DNA from: Clostridia bacterium
Lineage (GTDB): Bacteria; Bacillota; Clostridia; Lachnospirales; Lachnospiraceae
Length of the DNA stretch: 35,088 bases
Direction of reading: 5' to 3'
Assembly (NCBI GenBank): GCA_021201905.1
Contig: JAJQEA010000309.1
Span: 6,439 to 41,526, forward strand
The position numbers were made by a program, and so were the translations under genes. The notes beneath the pieces are model-generated. The model had not been told where the DNA came from. It saw nothing but the letters and a program-made list of their open reading frames with translations, and made no database searches. This document shows, one piece after another, positions 16,631 to 24,788 of the stretch; the first letter of the stretch is position 1, and each line of letters begins with the position of its first letter.

Positions 16631-17539
16631 TTATACTCTGTCCTGCCCGTTTCGTTTCACATTGAAAAAATTGGTCAGATACACCTGTTTTGCCAGCTCC
16701 GACGACTTGCCGAACCGCAGGTCCTCATAGGCTGCCTGCGCCGCCCTGGGATTGGCAAAAAGCCCGAATACCGTTGGACCGCTTCCGCTCATCATTGCCC
16801 CCAGGGCCCCGTAGTCACGCATGACCTGCTCAATCCTTGAAATAGCCGGATACTTCTCTCCTGTGACCAGCTCCAATACATTCCCGAACCGGCCCGCCAC
16901 CTCCCGCAGATTCTGACTGCGGATGGCGTCTATCATGCCGTCTATGTCGGGATGGTCCGAAGGCGCAAGCTTCATGGCGTCCAGACTCTCATATACCACC
17001 TTGGTGGACACGCTGATGCCCGGCTTGGCTATGAGCACCTGGCACTGGGGCATGGGCGGCAGGGGCGACAGCTTCTCGCCAATCCCCTCGGACAGGGCGG
17101 TTCCCCGCATAAGGCAGTAAGGGATGTCCGCTCCCAGGGTCACGCCCCGCTCCATCAACTCCCCGGTGGTCAGGCCCAGGCCAAACATTTTATTGACTCC
17201 AAAGAGAACCGAGGCAGCGTCCGTGCTTCCCCCCGCCATGCCGGCTGACACCGGGATAAACTTGCGCAGATGGATGGACAGGCCCTGGCGTATGCCGAAC
17301 TCCTCCATCAGCAGCCTGGCCGCCTTATGCGCAAGGTTCTGCTCATTATCCGGCAGATAAAACAGATTGGTTTCTATCTTAATGCCCGGCTCCTGGGTAG
17401 CGTACAAATCAATCCGGTCGTGCAGCCCCACGGTCTGCATGATCATCCGCACCTCATGGTAGCCGTCATCCCTCCGCCCCAGCACATCCAGAGCCAGATT
17501 AATCTTTCCATATGCTTTTAAGCGTAAGTGTTTTATCAT
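16631..17539 (-). CDS. ispE: 4-diphosphocytidyl-2-C-methyl-D-erythritol kinase
   Basis: A GHMP-superfamily kinase of 302 residues that phosphorylates CDP-methylerythritol in the MEP pathway to isoprenoid precursors. The N-terminus has the catalytic-lysine motif AYGKINLALDVLGRRDDGYHEV. The ATP-binding glycine-rich loop is PVSAGMAGGSTDAASVL, and the third motif is GAMMSGSGPTVFGLF. Start 17539 is chosen for MIKHLRLKAYGK and a GGGAG site eight bases upstream. A longer frame to 17605 runs through the promoter and is rejected. It heads the operon ispE - FadR-type regulator - small protein. Confidence 0.95.
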   Translation of the reverse strand: MIKHLRLKAYGKINLALDVLGRRDDGYHEVRMIMQTVGLHDRIDLYATQEPGIKIETNLFYLPDNEQNLAHKAARLLMEEFGIRQGLSIHLRKFIPVSAGMAGGSTDAASVLFGVNKMFGLGLTTGELMERGVTLGADIPYCLMRGTALSEGIGEKLSPLPPMPQCQVLIAKPGISVSTKVVYESLDAMKLAPSDHPDIDGMIDAIRSQNLREVAGRFGNVLELVTGEKYPAISRIEQVMRDYGALGAMMSGSGPTVFGLFANPRAAQAAYEDLRFGKSSELAKQVYLTNFFNVKRNGQDRV

Positions 17540-17593
17540 CCGCGGACTCCCCTCTATGTACATTGTTTGTATTTCTGTTTTTATAATACATAA

Positions 17594-17607
17594 TATTGTA
17601 TACAATA
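17594..17607. promoter_or_regulatory. FadR-type operator palindrome in the ispE promoter
   Basis: TATTGTATACAATA is a perfect 14-bp palindrome. It contains TTGTATACAA, close to the FadR-subfamily pattern TnGTnnnACnA. It overlaps the -10 box of the leftward promoter, as expected for repression. Confidence 0.6.
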
Positions 17608-17625
17608 CTTTTACTTTATTTGCAA
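17597..17625 (-). promoter_or_regulatory. ispE operon promoter
   Basis: On the minus strand TTGCAA (17620-17625), 17 nt, TATACA (17597-17602). The -10 lies within the palindrome at 17594-17607. Confidence 0.55.
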
Positions 17626-17648
17626 GTGGAAATTGCAGAAAAATGCAG

Positions 17649-17678
17649 AAAACCGGCAGAAATGTTCCGGCCGGTTTT
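17649..17678 (-). terminator. Likely terminator after the YesL-like gene
   Basis: AAAACCGGC (17649-17657) pairs with GCCGGTTTT (17670-17678) over a 12-nt loop. On the minus strand it is followed by the mixed U-rich stretch CTGCATTTTT, so termination is moderate. It separates the YesL-like gene from the ispE promoter. Confidence 0.5.
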
Positions 17679-17697
17679 TATATTGGTAATAATCGGA

Positions 17698-18429
17698 TTA
17701 TTTCCCCTTCAGATTCCGAATGGCTTCCTTCATCTCCTCATCCTCTTCACCCAGCAGAGGGGTGGCATCCGTGTGATTCTGTTCTTCCTCTTGGGGCATA
17801 TATTTCCTGAAAATAGCGGTGAAGAAGTATGAATTCACAAAGGCAATGAGAGGCATCCCAAACAGGAATAAAAGCATGGCAAACTGCGGGAAATAAAACA
17901 ATCCAAAGTATGTGGCTGCCACGATTCCCAAATCAGTGGCCAGTATCCCGATTGTCTGGAACAGATGGCGCACAGACATAAAAAATGCATTGAACAGGGT
18001 CCGCTTCACCGGATTATAAAACCTGGCCTGGATCGGGAACACATAGGTAATGATAAACAGGTAAATCAAAAGCAATCCGCCTGACACAGCCGTCATGGCT
18101 GTTTTGGCTGCGCCGTTTAAAGGCATCTGCCCCGACACAAAGAACCAGAAATCAAATCCCAGCACGATTCCTGCCGCCAGCAGAATGAGCCAGATGCCTG
18201 TTGCCTGCTTGAAATTGGCCTTAAAAGACCGGAAAAAGGACCGTATGGTGGAATCATCCTCATCCCGCACCAGCTTTAAGGTCACATAATAGACGGCTGT
18301 AGTAGAGGCGCCGGCTGTAAACACAGGGATGGAGCAGACAATCCACAAAATGTTCAGTATGATTAAGTCTCCCAGCTTTCCTATGAACCGCCACACCGGA
18401 TTATCGTAATTAAATATACCTTGCAACAT
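17698..18429 (-). CDS. YesL-like membrane protein (DUF624)
   Basis: A 243-residue protein. 'NPVWRFIGKLGDLIILNILWIVCSIPVFTAGASTTAVYYVTLKLVRDED' is the standard YesL/DUF624 opening, followed by further helices to give about five or six membrane spans. The C-terminal 35 residues are polar and acidic. YesL proteins often occur near carbohydrate ABC transporters and regulators in Firmicutes, but their role is unknown. A TTGCAT-16-TAGAAT promoter can be read on the minus strand at 18467-18494. It is divergent from an anchored unknown protein. Confidence 0.88.
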   Translation of the reverse strand: MLQGIFNYDNPVWRFIGKLGDLIILNILWIVCSIPVFTAGASTTAVYYVTLKLVRDEDDSTIRSFFRSFKANFKQATGIWLILLAAGIVLGFDFWFFVSGQMPLNGAAKTAMTAVSGGLLLIYLFIITYVFPIQARFYNPVKRTLFNAFFMSVRHLFQTIGILATDLGIVAATYFGLFYFPQFAMLLFLFGMPLIAFVNSYFFTAIFRKYMPQEEEQNHTDATPLLGEEDEEMKEAIRNLKGK

Positions 18430-18466
18430 AAGTATTCCTCTTCTTTCTGTAAATACGCCTGGTGAT

Positions 18467-18494
18467 ATTCTACCATATTAAGCGGAAAATGCAA
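18467..18494 (-). promoter_or_regulatory. Candidate promoter of the YesL-like gene
   Basis: On the minus strand TTGCAT (plus-strand 18489-18494), 16 nt, TAGAAT (18467-18472), about 40 nt upstream of ATG 18429. Confidence 0.45.
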
Positions 18495-18613
18495 AGGTCT
18501 GCTCTGATTTCATGAAATTTTTATATTCTACCCAGGGCCGGATGTGGTATACTTACATGAAACGGCCTGTCCGTGCAAATACAGCAGAGAGAAACGGAAG
18601 GAATGCATGAACT

Positions 18614-19285
18614 ATGTCCATCAGAGAAGAAGCAGAAAACGAACGGAAGAAACTGAAAAACATGACCTGGAAGGACCGGGCCTGGTATGTGTGGGAGTAT
18701 TACAAGTTCCACCTTCTGGGAGTGATTCTGGCCATCGGGGTCTTAAGCACCATAGGCACCATGATATACCGCCAGACCTTTACCACCCGCCTGTCCGTGG
18801 CCATTATCAATGACCGCTCCGGAGGCACCGGCTCCAGCGCCCAGCTGGAATCCGATCTCCGGGAATACCTGGGATGCGGCAAAAAGGACCTGATTGAGAT
18901 AAACGAGGGACTGATGGTGGATTTTAATGAGGAATCCACCTCCCAGTACGGATATGCCACCCTGGCCAAAATATCCGCCCTGGTAGCCAGCAAAAGCCTG
19001 GATGTGGTCATTGGGGACCAGTCCGCCATAGACCACTACGAGACCATATCCGCATATCAGAATCTGGAGGAGCTGCTTTCCCCCGAACTCTATGGGCGGG
19101 TAAAGGACCATATCTACCAGGCAGAGGACGGGGAGGGAACCCTTACGCCTGTTGCCCTGTCCCTGGAGGACACCTCCTTCGGAGAAAAGACGGGCATCGT
19201 CATGGATCCCCCTTATCTGGCCATCATACAGGGCTCTCCCCATAAAGAAGCTGCCCTTCAGATGATTGAATATCTGTTTCCATAA
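18614..19285 (+). CDS. Membrane-anchored extracytoplasmic protein of unknown function
   Basis: A 223-residue protein. The N-terminal cytoplasmic part (MSIREEAENERKKLKNMTWKDRAWYVWEYYKFH) leads into one membrane helix (LLGVILAIGVLSTIGTMIY). The extracellular domain of about 160 residues has 'LSVAIINDRSG' and 'SLDVVIGDQSAIDHYE' and ends 'SPHKEAALQMIEYLFP'. The alpha/beta alternation with VVIGD and the terminal helix are reminiscent of a small solute-binding or YesL-partner domain. The WYVWEYYKFH lead is a pattern seen in related unknown Firmicutes proteins. No function can be given. GGAAGGA lies 11 nt upstream. The 3' end overlaps the opposing GNAT gene by 62 bp. Confidence 0.75.
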   Translation: MSIREEAENERKKLKNMTWKDRAWYVWEYYKFHLLGVILAIGVLSTIGTMIYRQTFTTRLSVAIINDRSGGTGSSAQLESDLREYLGCGKKDLIEINEGLMVDFNEESTSQYGYATLAKISALVASKSLDVVIGDQSAIDHYETISAYQNLEELLSPELYGRVKDHIYQAEDGEGTLTPVALSLEDTSFGEKTGIVMDPPYLAIIQGSPHKEAALQMIEYLFP

Positions 19286-19973
19286 GACATGTCATTCCCA
19301 GGCCTTCCGCCACCTTGCGGGAGGCCTGGTTTTCTCTGTGAATCAGGGCGCACAGCCGCGCCCTTAACACCTCATGGCTGTAACCGGCAATGGCTGACAC
19401 TGCTTCCGCGCAGTATCCCCGCTGCCGGTAAGGCAGGAAAATATGATACCCCAATTCCAGCCAGGGGACGGACCGTCCCAGGGAATCCAGACATTCCTCC
19501 ATCTCCCCCGGAAGCCTGGGATTGGACACTCCCACCAGCCCCACCAGTACCTGATCCTCCCTGCGCACCAGGGCCCATGTACCATACTCATAAAAGCCGT
19601 ACTGGTTTTTGCAGTACAGTTCCAGCGTCTCCCTGGAACGGAAGACAGCCTCCTGCGGGCCGTACTCCTCCCTCGGAATATAACCTGCGTCATCCGCGGT
19701 CAGCTCCCGTATGAGCAGCCTGGAGGTCCCGCATATATTCCACGGAAGCCCCAGATGGCGGCGTATCACCAGCTCCAGCAGCTCATCCGTGGCATCCTCA
19801 ATGTCAGGAATCACATAGGGAATCCCCTTCATGTCCCAGACATCCGATCCCTTCCGCTCAACGCCAACAACGGCCCTCCCGGCAGCTTTCGCCGCCAGAA
19901 GGGCCTCAGGTTCGTCTGATATGACTACTGTACAGATCTTTCCGTCTAAACAGATACTACGCTCTGTTACCAT
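19224..19973 (-). CDS. GNAT N-acetyltransferase with an N-terminal extra domain
   Basis: A 249-residue protein. The C-terminal half, from SRLLIRELTADDAGYI on, is a RimJ/RimL-like GNAT domain. It shows YGTWALVRREDQVLVGLVGVSN (strand 3/4), LELGYHIFLPYRQRGYCAEAVSAIAGY (the acetyl-CoA loop, with RQRGY in place of Q/RxxGxG/A) and ALIHRENQASRKVAEGLGM. Residues about 1-85 form a separate alpha/beta segment (VVISDEPEALLAAKAAGRAVVGVERKGSD...) that looks Rossmann-like and is not part of the usual fold. Substrate unknown. A convergent terminator (19298-19335) lies inside the 3' end of this gene. Confidence 0.82.
   Translation of the reverse strand: MVTERSICLDGKICTVVISDEPEALLAAKAAGRAVVGVERKGSDVWDMKGIPYVIPDIEDATDELLELVIRRHLGLPWNICGTSRLLIRELTADDAGYIPREEYGPQEAVFRSRETLELYCKNQYGFYEYGTWALVRREDQVLVGLVGVSNPRLPGEMEECLDSLGRSVPWLELGYHIFLPYRQRGYCAEAVSAIAGYSHEVLRARLCALIHRENQASRKVAEGLGMTCLMETDIQSSEGQLLYGESPV
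19298..19335 (+). terminator. Terminator of the anchored unknown gene, inside the opposing GNAT gene
   Basis: A 13-bp stem (19298-19310 with 19317-19329, one G-U pair) and a 6-nt loop, followed by TTTTCTCT. It lies 12 nt past the stop at 19285 and within the GNAT coding sequence. Confidence 0.65.
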
Positions 19974-19982
19974 ACTACCGCC

Positions 19983-20020
19983 TCATTGTCATATTGCTGT
20001 CTCACTGTCATATTGCCGTC
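19983..20020. repeat. Two tandem 19-bp repeats
   Basis: TCATTGTCATATTGCTGTC (19983-20001) is followed directly by TCACTGTCATATTGCCGTC (20002-20020), differing at two positions. It lies just upstream of the GNAT start. Confidence 0.6.
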
Positions 20021-20074
20021 TTGTTTACACAGGGCCGCCGCCCTGCCGGTGAACGCTTTCAATGACAATTCCTA

Positions 20075-20593
20075 TCAGCACTTCTCCGGCTCCGGATAGT
20101 CCACCCCGAAGGTCTCCACTGTCATGGACTTAATCTTCTGCTCCTGGAGTGGGCGGTCGCTGTAATCAGTCTGGACTTCCGCGATTTTATTCACCACATC
20201 CATGCCCTCTGTCACCTTTCCAAAGGCTGCATAGGAGCCGTCCAGGTGGGGCGATGTCTTGTGCATGATAAAGAACTGGGAGCCGCCTGAATTGGGATGC
20301 ATGGCTCTTGCCATGGAAAGTACGCCCTCTGTGTGTACCAGGTCGTTCTTTACGCCGTTCTGCGCAAATTCTCCCTTGATGGAGTATCCCGGACCGCCCA
20401 TGCCCGTGCCGTCGGGACAGCCGCCCTGAATCATGAATCCGCTTATGACCCTGTGGAAAATTAGTCCGTCATAATATCCTTTTTTTACAAGGCTGATGAA
20501 ATTGTTCACTGTATTGGGAGCTATATCCGGGTATAACTCTGCTTTCATTACATCTCCATTTTCCATGGTTATGGTAACTATAGGATTTGCCAT
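20075..20593 (-). CDS. Cyclophilin-type peptidyl-prolyl cis-trans isomerase
   Basis: A 172-residue cytoplasmic cyclophilin without a signal peptide, catalysing proline isomerisation in proteins. Active-site stretches are FHRVISGFMIQGG (catalytic Arg plus Phe and Met/Gln), 'GVLSMARAMHPNSGGSQFFIM' and the C-terminal 'GSYAAFGKVTEGMDVVNKI'. Of the usual residues, Trp121 of human CypA corresponds to Tyr in 'LDGSYAAFG', a common bacterial variation that lowers cyclosporin affinity. ATG 20593 is used because AAAGGAG is about ten bases upstream; the upstream in-frame ATG 20614 overlaps that site. A promoter lies at 20630-20658. Confidence 0.95.
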   Translation of the reverse strand: MANPIVTITMENGDVMKAELYPDIAPNTVNNFISLVKKGYYDGLIFHRVISGFMIQGGCPDGTGMGGPGYSIKGEFAQNGVKNDLVHTEGVLSMARAMHPNSGGSQFFIMHKTSPHLDGSYAAFGKVTEGMDVVNKIAEVQTDYSDRPLQEQKIKSMTVETFGVDYPEPEKC

Positions 20594-20629
20594 TTTGTAT
20601 TTCTCCTTTTTCAATTAGAATCTTTATCC

Positions 20630-20658
20630 ACTATAGCAAATTCCGCGGGCTTTGTCCA
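20630..20658 (-). promoter_or_regulatory. Cyclophilin promoter
   Basis: On the minus strand TGGACA (plus-strand 20653-20658), 17 nt, TATAGT (20630-20635), ending about 37 nt before ATG 20593. Confidence 0.55.
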
Positions 20659-20697
20659 GCACGGCTTATCTTTAAACCGCCTCTTTAACCGCCTCTG

Positions 20698-22191
20698 CTA
20701 TTCTTCCCCTGTCCCGCCTGCCAGTCTCAGGTTTTCCCGTGGAGTCACAAGCAGTCCTGCCTCCGGAAGCCCCCATATGACCATGGAATTGCGCACAAGC
20801 TCCAGCGCATGGCAGCAGCACCCGGACAGCAGGCCGGCAAATGCCTCTGTGTCCCCCGCCTCCAGGCGCCGGAATGCCTCATGGCTCATTTGGTTTAACT
20901 GGCTGGCAGCCTTGATTCCATCCTGGTAAAAGGAATAATAGTAGCCCCAGTGAAGTATGCCGCTGACCTGCTTTAGTATGATTCGGTAAGGCTCCAGGGG
21001 CATAGCCTCAATGATATGGTTCATCAAAATACTGAGGGGCACCGCGTATGGCCCGGCAAGCTCCTCCCTCATATGTCCAAGTTCTGACTCCCCTATCAAG
21101 GGCACAGCCAGCCGGGCCGCCGGCGCGGACGCAAGGGCCATGAACTGGAGACCGCTCAGATACAAAAGCGTATCCTTTTTATGGACCTTGTTCTTCATGG
21201 ACTGAAAGGTGGCCTGGTCATTGAACAGGGTCACCTGGGTTCCCTTTACATTGTACGTGCGGCCAAAGCCCAGGCGGTTCAGCATGGATATGGTCCGGCG
21301 TATGGTGTCCACGGAGACGCCGTACTCCCTGGCCAGTACAGCCTCCGGAGGAAGAAAGGAGCCGTCCTCATAGATGCCCAGGCCAATGCGGTCGATCAGG
21401 TCACGGGTAATCTGAATATAAAAGTGGTCGCGCCCCTGCTGCGGATTCCAGGAATAGCCATTTATCTGCTCAATATCCCCTGCCCCAATCCTGGATTCCA
21501 TCCAGTCCAGATACCGCTTTATATCGCGCCCCAGGGACCGGTACATGCGTGTGAACCGTTCCTGAACCAGCCGTGTGTCGCCGGAAGACACCGCTTCAGC
21601 CATCCACATGGGATCGTCATATTCCCCGCAGCAGGCGGGAAAGGGAGGCGTATACTCCGGCTCCAGAAAAAAGGGAATCCTGGTGCCAATCTCAAGGCTG
21701 GTGAATATATCCCTGAACAGCAGGTTATGGGACCCATCCAGCAGATTATAGAGGGCATTGGAGGAGGACTTCCATCTGTCACGGACATCCTTCCTCCTGT
21801 GCTTTTTCAGCCGCCCCAAGTGTTCCATGGCAGTTTCCACTCCGCACACCCGGACTGAAAACGCAAATAACATGGGCATCAGGTGCTCCATTGTCTCATA
21901 TACCTCCAGAACCGATGTCTTTCTTCGGAGCACCGCCATTACATCGGACAGCCGATCCCCTTCCTCCGCTTTCCTGTATGCTGCGGTGGAGGGCCTGCGC
22001 TCCTCTGTCCGTATCATACCCTGCTCCCTCAATTCAGAGAGAACATCCCTGACCGTACGGATTCCCACATGGTAGTCCTCACACAGCCGGTTCATGGACG
22101 GAAGGGCTTCTCCATACTTATAATATCCTGTCTGTATCTGCTCCTTCAGATTTTCATACAGGTAATCATGCAGCGTCTTTTTACCTTCCAT
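20698..22191 (-). CDS. Regulator with two GntR-type winged-helix domains
   Basis: A 497-residue protein. Residues about 6-73 form one GntR winged helix (LHDYLYENLKEQIQTGYYKYGEALPSMNRLCEDYHVGIRTVRDVLSELREQGMIRTE). A helical region follows, and residues about 255-323 form a second (FYIQITRDLIDRIGLGIYEDGSFLPPEAVLAREYGVSVDTIRRTISMLNRLGFGRTYNVKGTQVTL). The remaining 170 residues are mainly helical, containing GYYYSFYQDGIKAASQLNQMSHEAFRRLEAGD, without a clear FCD, UTRA or aminotransferase domain. Two tandem GntR domains in one chain are unusual. The gene is divergent from the EAL protein across a 225-bp region and could control it; no target is known. Confidence 0.8.
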   Translation of the reverse strand: MEGKKTLHDYLYENLKEQIQTGYYKYGEALPSMNRLCEDYHVGIRTVRDVLSELREQGMIRTEERRPSTAAYRKAEEGDRLSDVMAVLRRKTSVLEVYETMEHLMPMLFAFSVRVCGVETAMEHLGRLKKHRRKDVRDRWKSSSNALYNLLDGSHNLLFRDIFTSLEIGTRIPFFLEPEYTPPFPACCGEYDDPMWMAEAVSSGDTRLVQERFTRMYRSLGRDIKRYLDWMESRIGAGDIEQINGYSWNPQQGRDHFYIQITRDLIDRIGLGIYEDGSFLPPEAVLAREYGVSVDTIRRTISMLNRLGFGRTYNVKGTQVTLFNDQATFQSMKNKVHKKDTLLYLSGLQFMALASAPAARLAVPLIGESELGHMREELAGPYAVPLSILMNHIIEAMPLEPYRIILKQVSGILHWGYYYSFYQDGIKAASQLNQMSHEAFRRLEAGDTEAFAGLLSGCCCHALELVRNSMVIWGLPEAGLLVTPRENLRLAGGTGEE

Positions 22192-22416
22192 CTCCTCTCC
22201 TTCCCGGCCTGGGGCCTGTTCTTTTTATGGCCTGTTCCCTCTGCTGCCTGGGGCCTATGGCTGTATTATACCACAAATTTATTCCGATACTATATGTATA
22301 TGTACACAAATCTCGCGTTGATTTATGGCATACAGTCACGTAAAATGAAACCATCAGGCATTGTTTCAAGCTTTGTCCCAACTATACATTGCTAAAAATA
22401 CGGAGTATACCTGGAA
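22192..22416. promoter_or_regulatory. Divergent promoter region between the dual-GntR regulator and the EAL gene
   Basis: Leftward: an extended -10, TGGTATAAT on the minus strand (plus-strand 22265-22273), without a clear -35. Rightward: TTGTTT (22361-22366), 16 nt, TATACA (22383-22388), reading into the EAL gene at 22417. A TATGTATATGTACAC stretch near 22290-22305 is TA/GTAC-rich and partly symmetric, and could be a GntR-type operator. Nothing else is recognised here. Confidence 0.4.
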
Positions 22417-24696
22417 ATGAAAAAATACAAAGATTCCATATCAGATTATGAGAAACCGATATTCAACCGCGAATGGAATATTGGATTCCTGTCCCTGGTC
22501 CTGATCTCAGTTTTCGCTCTTTCCATCTGGAATGCAGCCATGCTTCAAATCGAGCTGGACAAATCCACACAGGAGTATTTAACGGATGTTACCTCCCAGC
22601 TGTCCCGCGATATCAGGGACAGCATCAATAACAAGATAACCAATCTGGCCATGGCAGCCGACAGCCTTTCGCAGTTCACGGAAAGCCGGGATACAGATGA
22701 TATTTCCGGCTTCCTGACCCGCAAGTCCCGGACGCTGGAATTCGATCCTATGATTCTCTTTGACAGGAAAGGGGGTTTTGTTTCCTCCCATACAGACGAT
22801 GGCAAAACTCGTTCCCACCCCCGGGATTTCCTTAAACTCCCCAGTGTCCAGTCCTCCTTCCGGGGCAGCATACAGGCCAGCTATATGGGAGGGGAGAGCA
22901 TTTTTTATTCTGTTCCGACCTATATAAACGGCAAAGTGGAAGGGGTGCTTGTTGGCGTGCGCAGCAAGGAGAACATGCAGTCTCTCATCTCCTCCAAAAG
23001 CTTCAGCGGCCAGATGCTGAGCTGCATCGTGGACAGCCGGGGGCAGGTAGTCATAGCGCCCACGGATCTGAAACCCTTTCTGCAGCTGGATGACATCTTT
23101 AAAAACAAAGAAAATGAAGAAGTGATTGCAGGTATACAGCAGATGCAGATGGATATGGCCGAAAACCGGGATGGCGTGTTAAAATTCACTGCTGTCACAA
23201 AAGAAAAACTGGTTCTCTCCTATAATCCCCTGAACATAAATGACTGGTTCCTGCTTACTATCATCCCGGCTGATATCATATCCCACGGGCTGAACCAGTA
23301 CATCCTGCAGACCTTTGTCATCATCGCCGCCACTATACTTATATTCTCCCTCTTTTTATTTGCGGTATTCCGGTTCTATAACGCCCACAAAAGGCAGCTG
23401 GAGCAGGTTGCCTACATAGACCCTCTTACTGGCGGGCTCAATAACGCTGCTTTCCAGGCCCGATACAGGGAGCTTTCAAAGGACATGGAGCCCTGCTCCT
23501 ATTCCATTGTGCTGCTGAACGTCCGGGGCTTTAAGATGGTCAACGAACAGTACGGCACACGAATCGGCAATCAGACGCTCTCCTATATATACAGGGTGCT
23601 GAAGCTGCACCTGCGTGAAGGCCAGGATGAATTTGCCGCCCGTGGGGAATCGGACCACTTTTTCCTCTGCCTGAAAGAATACCGCCCCGCAGCCCTGAGG
23701 TGCCGGCTGAATGATATGCTTCATGATATCAATGCGTTCCATGACACGGACCTTCCCGTCCTCTCCCTGTCCTTCAAACAGGGAGCCTGCCTTGTAAACG
23801 ACCCGGGCCAGGAGATTACCCAGCTTCAGGACCACGCCCGGATAGCGCTGCAAAGCTGCGGGACTGATATACGCCACGAATGTGCCTTTTATGATGAAAG
23901 CCTGATACAGCGCCTGAAAATGGAGCAGGAATTAAACGCGCTTTTTGAGGACTCCATTGAAAACAGGCACTTCCAGGTATATCTGCAGCCGAAAATCGGT
24001 CTTAAGAGCAGCCGGCTGGAGGGAGCCGAGGCCCTGGTGCGCTGGAACCATCCTGAAAAAGGAATCATTTTCCCGTCTGATTTCATACCGCTGTTTGAGA
24101 GCAACGGGAAGATATGCCGTCTGGACCTCTATGTATTCACAGAGGTATGCGCTGCCATAGACCGCTGGAGGCAGGAAGGACTGCCGCTGGTACCGGTCTC
24201 TGTCAATCTGTCCCGCCAGCATTTCCGGGATCCCCGCTTCCTGGATACCTTTGCGGGGATTGCCTCCGGCTTTAAGATACCGGACAAAATCCTGGAATTT
24301 GAACTGACGGAGTCAATCTTTTTTGACACCCAGCAGATAAAGGCAGTCAAGGAGGCGATTCAGGAAATGCACCGCTTGGGCTTTCTGTGTTCCCTGGACG
24401 ACTTTGGTTCCGGCTTTTCCTCCCTGGGACTTCTGAAGGAGTTTGATGTGGACTCACTGAAACTGGACCGTTCCTTCTTTCTCAATATGACCGGCCAGAA
24501 GGCAAAGGATGTCATATCATGCCTGATTGACCTGTCCAGGCATTTGAAGGTTAAGACCGTGGCCGAGGGCATCGAATCCATGGAGCAGGTGGAGTTTCTC
24601 CGCACCATGGACTGTGACATGGTACAGGGATATGTCTTTTCCGCCCCCATACCTGTAAATAAGTTTGAAAAGCGGTATCTCAAGGCCCGGCCCTGA
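22417..24696 (+). CDS. Membrane c-di-GMP phosphodiesterase: sensor - degenerate GGDEF - EAL
   Basis: A 759-residue protein. The first helix spans residues about 20-42, and an extracellular sensor of about 250 residues (Cache-like, with DRKGGFVSSHTDDG) ends in a second helix near 296-318. A GGDEF-type domain follows ('IDPLTGGLNNAAFQARY'), but its signature is ARGESD near residue 409 instead of GGDEF, so it should not make c-di-GMP. The EAL domain is intact: EALVRW (Glu538), 'NLSRQHF', DDFGSGFSSL and VAEGIES, so hydrolysis of c-di-GMP is likely. The ribosome binding site is weak (GGAG, 11 nt upstream). It is followed by a terminator and then by a solute-binding protein and a hybrid kinase. A fragment of this same gene is duplicated at 28774. 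Confidence 0.9.
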   Translation: MKKYKDSISDYEKPIFNREWNIGFLSLVLISVFALSIWNAAMLQIELDKSTQEYLTDVTSQLSRDIRDSINNKITNLAMAADSLSQFTESRDTDDISGFLTRKSRTLEFDPMILFDRKGGFVSSHTDDGKTRSHPRDFLKLPSVQSSFRGSIQASYMGGESIFYSVPTYINGKVEGVLVGVRSKENMQSLISSKSFSGQMLSCIVDSRGQVVIAPTDLKPFLQLDDIFKNKENEEVIAGIQQMQMDMAENRDGVLKFTAVTKEKLVLSYNPLNINDWFLLTIIPADIISHGLNQYILQTFVIIAATILIFSLFLFAVFRFYNAHKRQLEQVAYIDPLTGGLNNAAFQARYRELSKDMEPCSYSIVLLNVRGFKMVNEQYGTRIGNQTLSYIYRVLKLHLREGQDEFAARGESDHFFLCLKEYRPAALRCRLNDMLHDINAFHDTDLPVLSLSFKQGACLVNDPGQEITQLQDHARIALQSCGTDIRHECAFYDESLIQRLKMEQELNALFEDSIENRHFQVYLQPKIGLKSSRLEGAEALVRWNHPEKGIIFPSDFIPLFESNGKICRLDLYVFTEVCAAIDRWRQEGLPLVPVSVNLSRQHFRDPRFLDTFAGIASGFKIPDKILEFELTESIFFDTQQIKAVKEAIQEMHRLGFLCSLDDFGSGFSSLGLLKEFDVDSLKLDRSFFLNMTGQKAKDVISCLIDLSRHLKVKTVAEGIESMEQVEFLRTMDCDMVQGYVFSAPIPVNKFEKRYLKARP

Positions 24697-24756
24697 TTGG
24701 GCGAATCAGGAGTTACAGATAGGAATACCGGACAGATCACCCAGTTCAGCGCTTGG

Positions 24757-24787
24757 AGCGCAGCGGTTATAGACTGCTGCGCTTTTT
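24757..24787 (+). terminator. Terminator after the EAL gene
   Basis: AGCGCAGC (24757-24764) pairs with GCTGCGCT (24776-24783), followed by TTTTT. Its right arm and tail are nearly identical to those of the terminator at 28899-28929. Confidence 0.75.
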
Positions 24788-24788
24788 G

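Noticed and set aside
17540-17605. Upstream start for ispE
   Set aside because: It would place coding sequence over the -10 box and palindrome; MIKHLRLKAYGK at 17539 is the family start.
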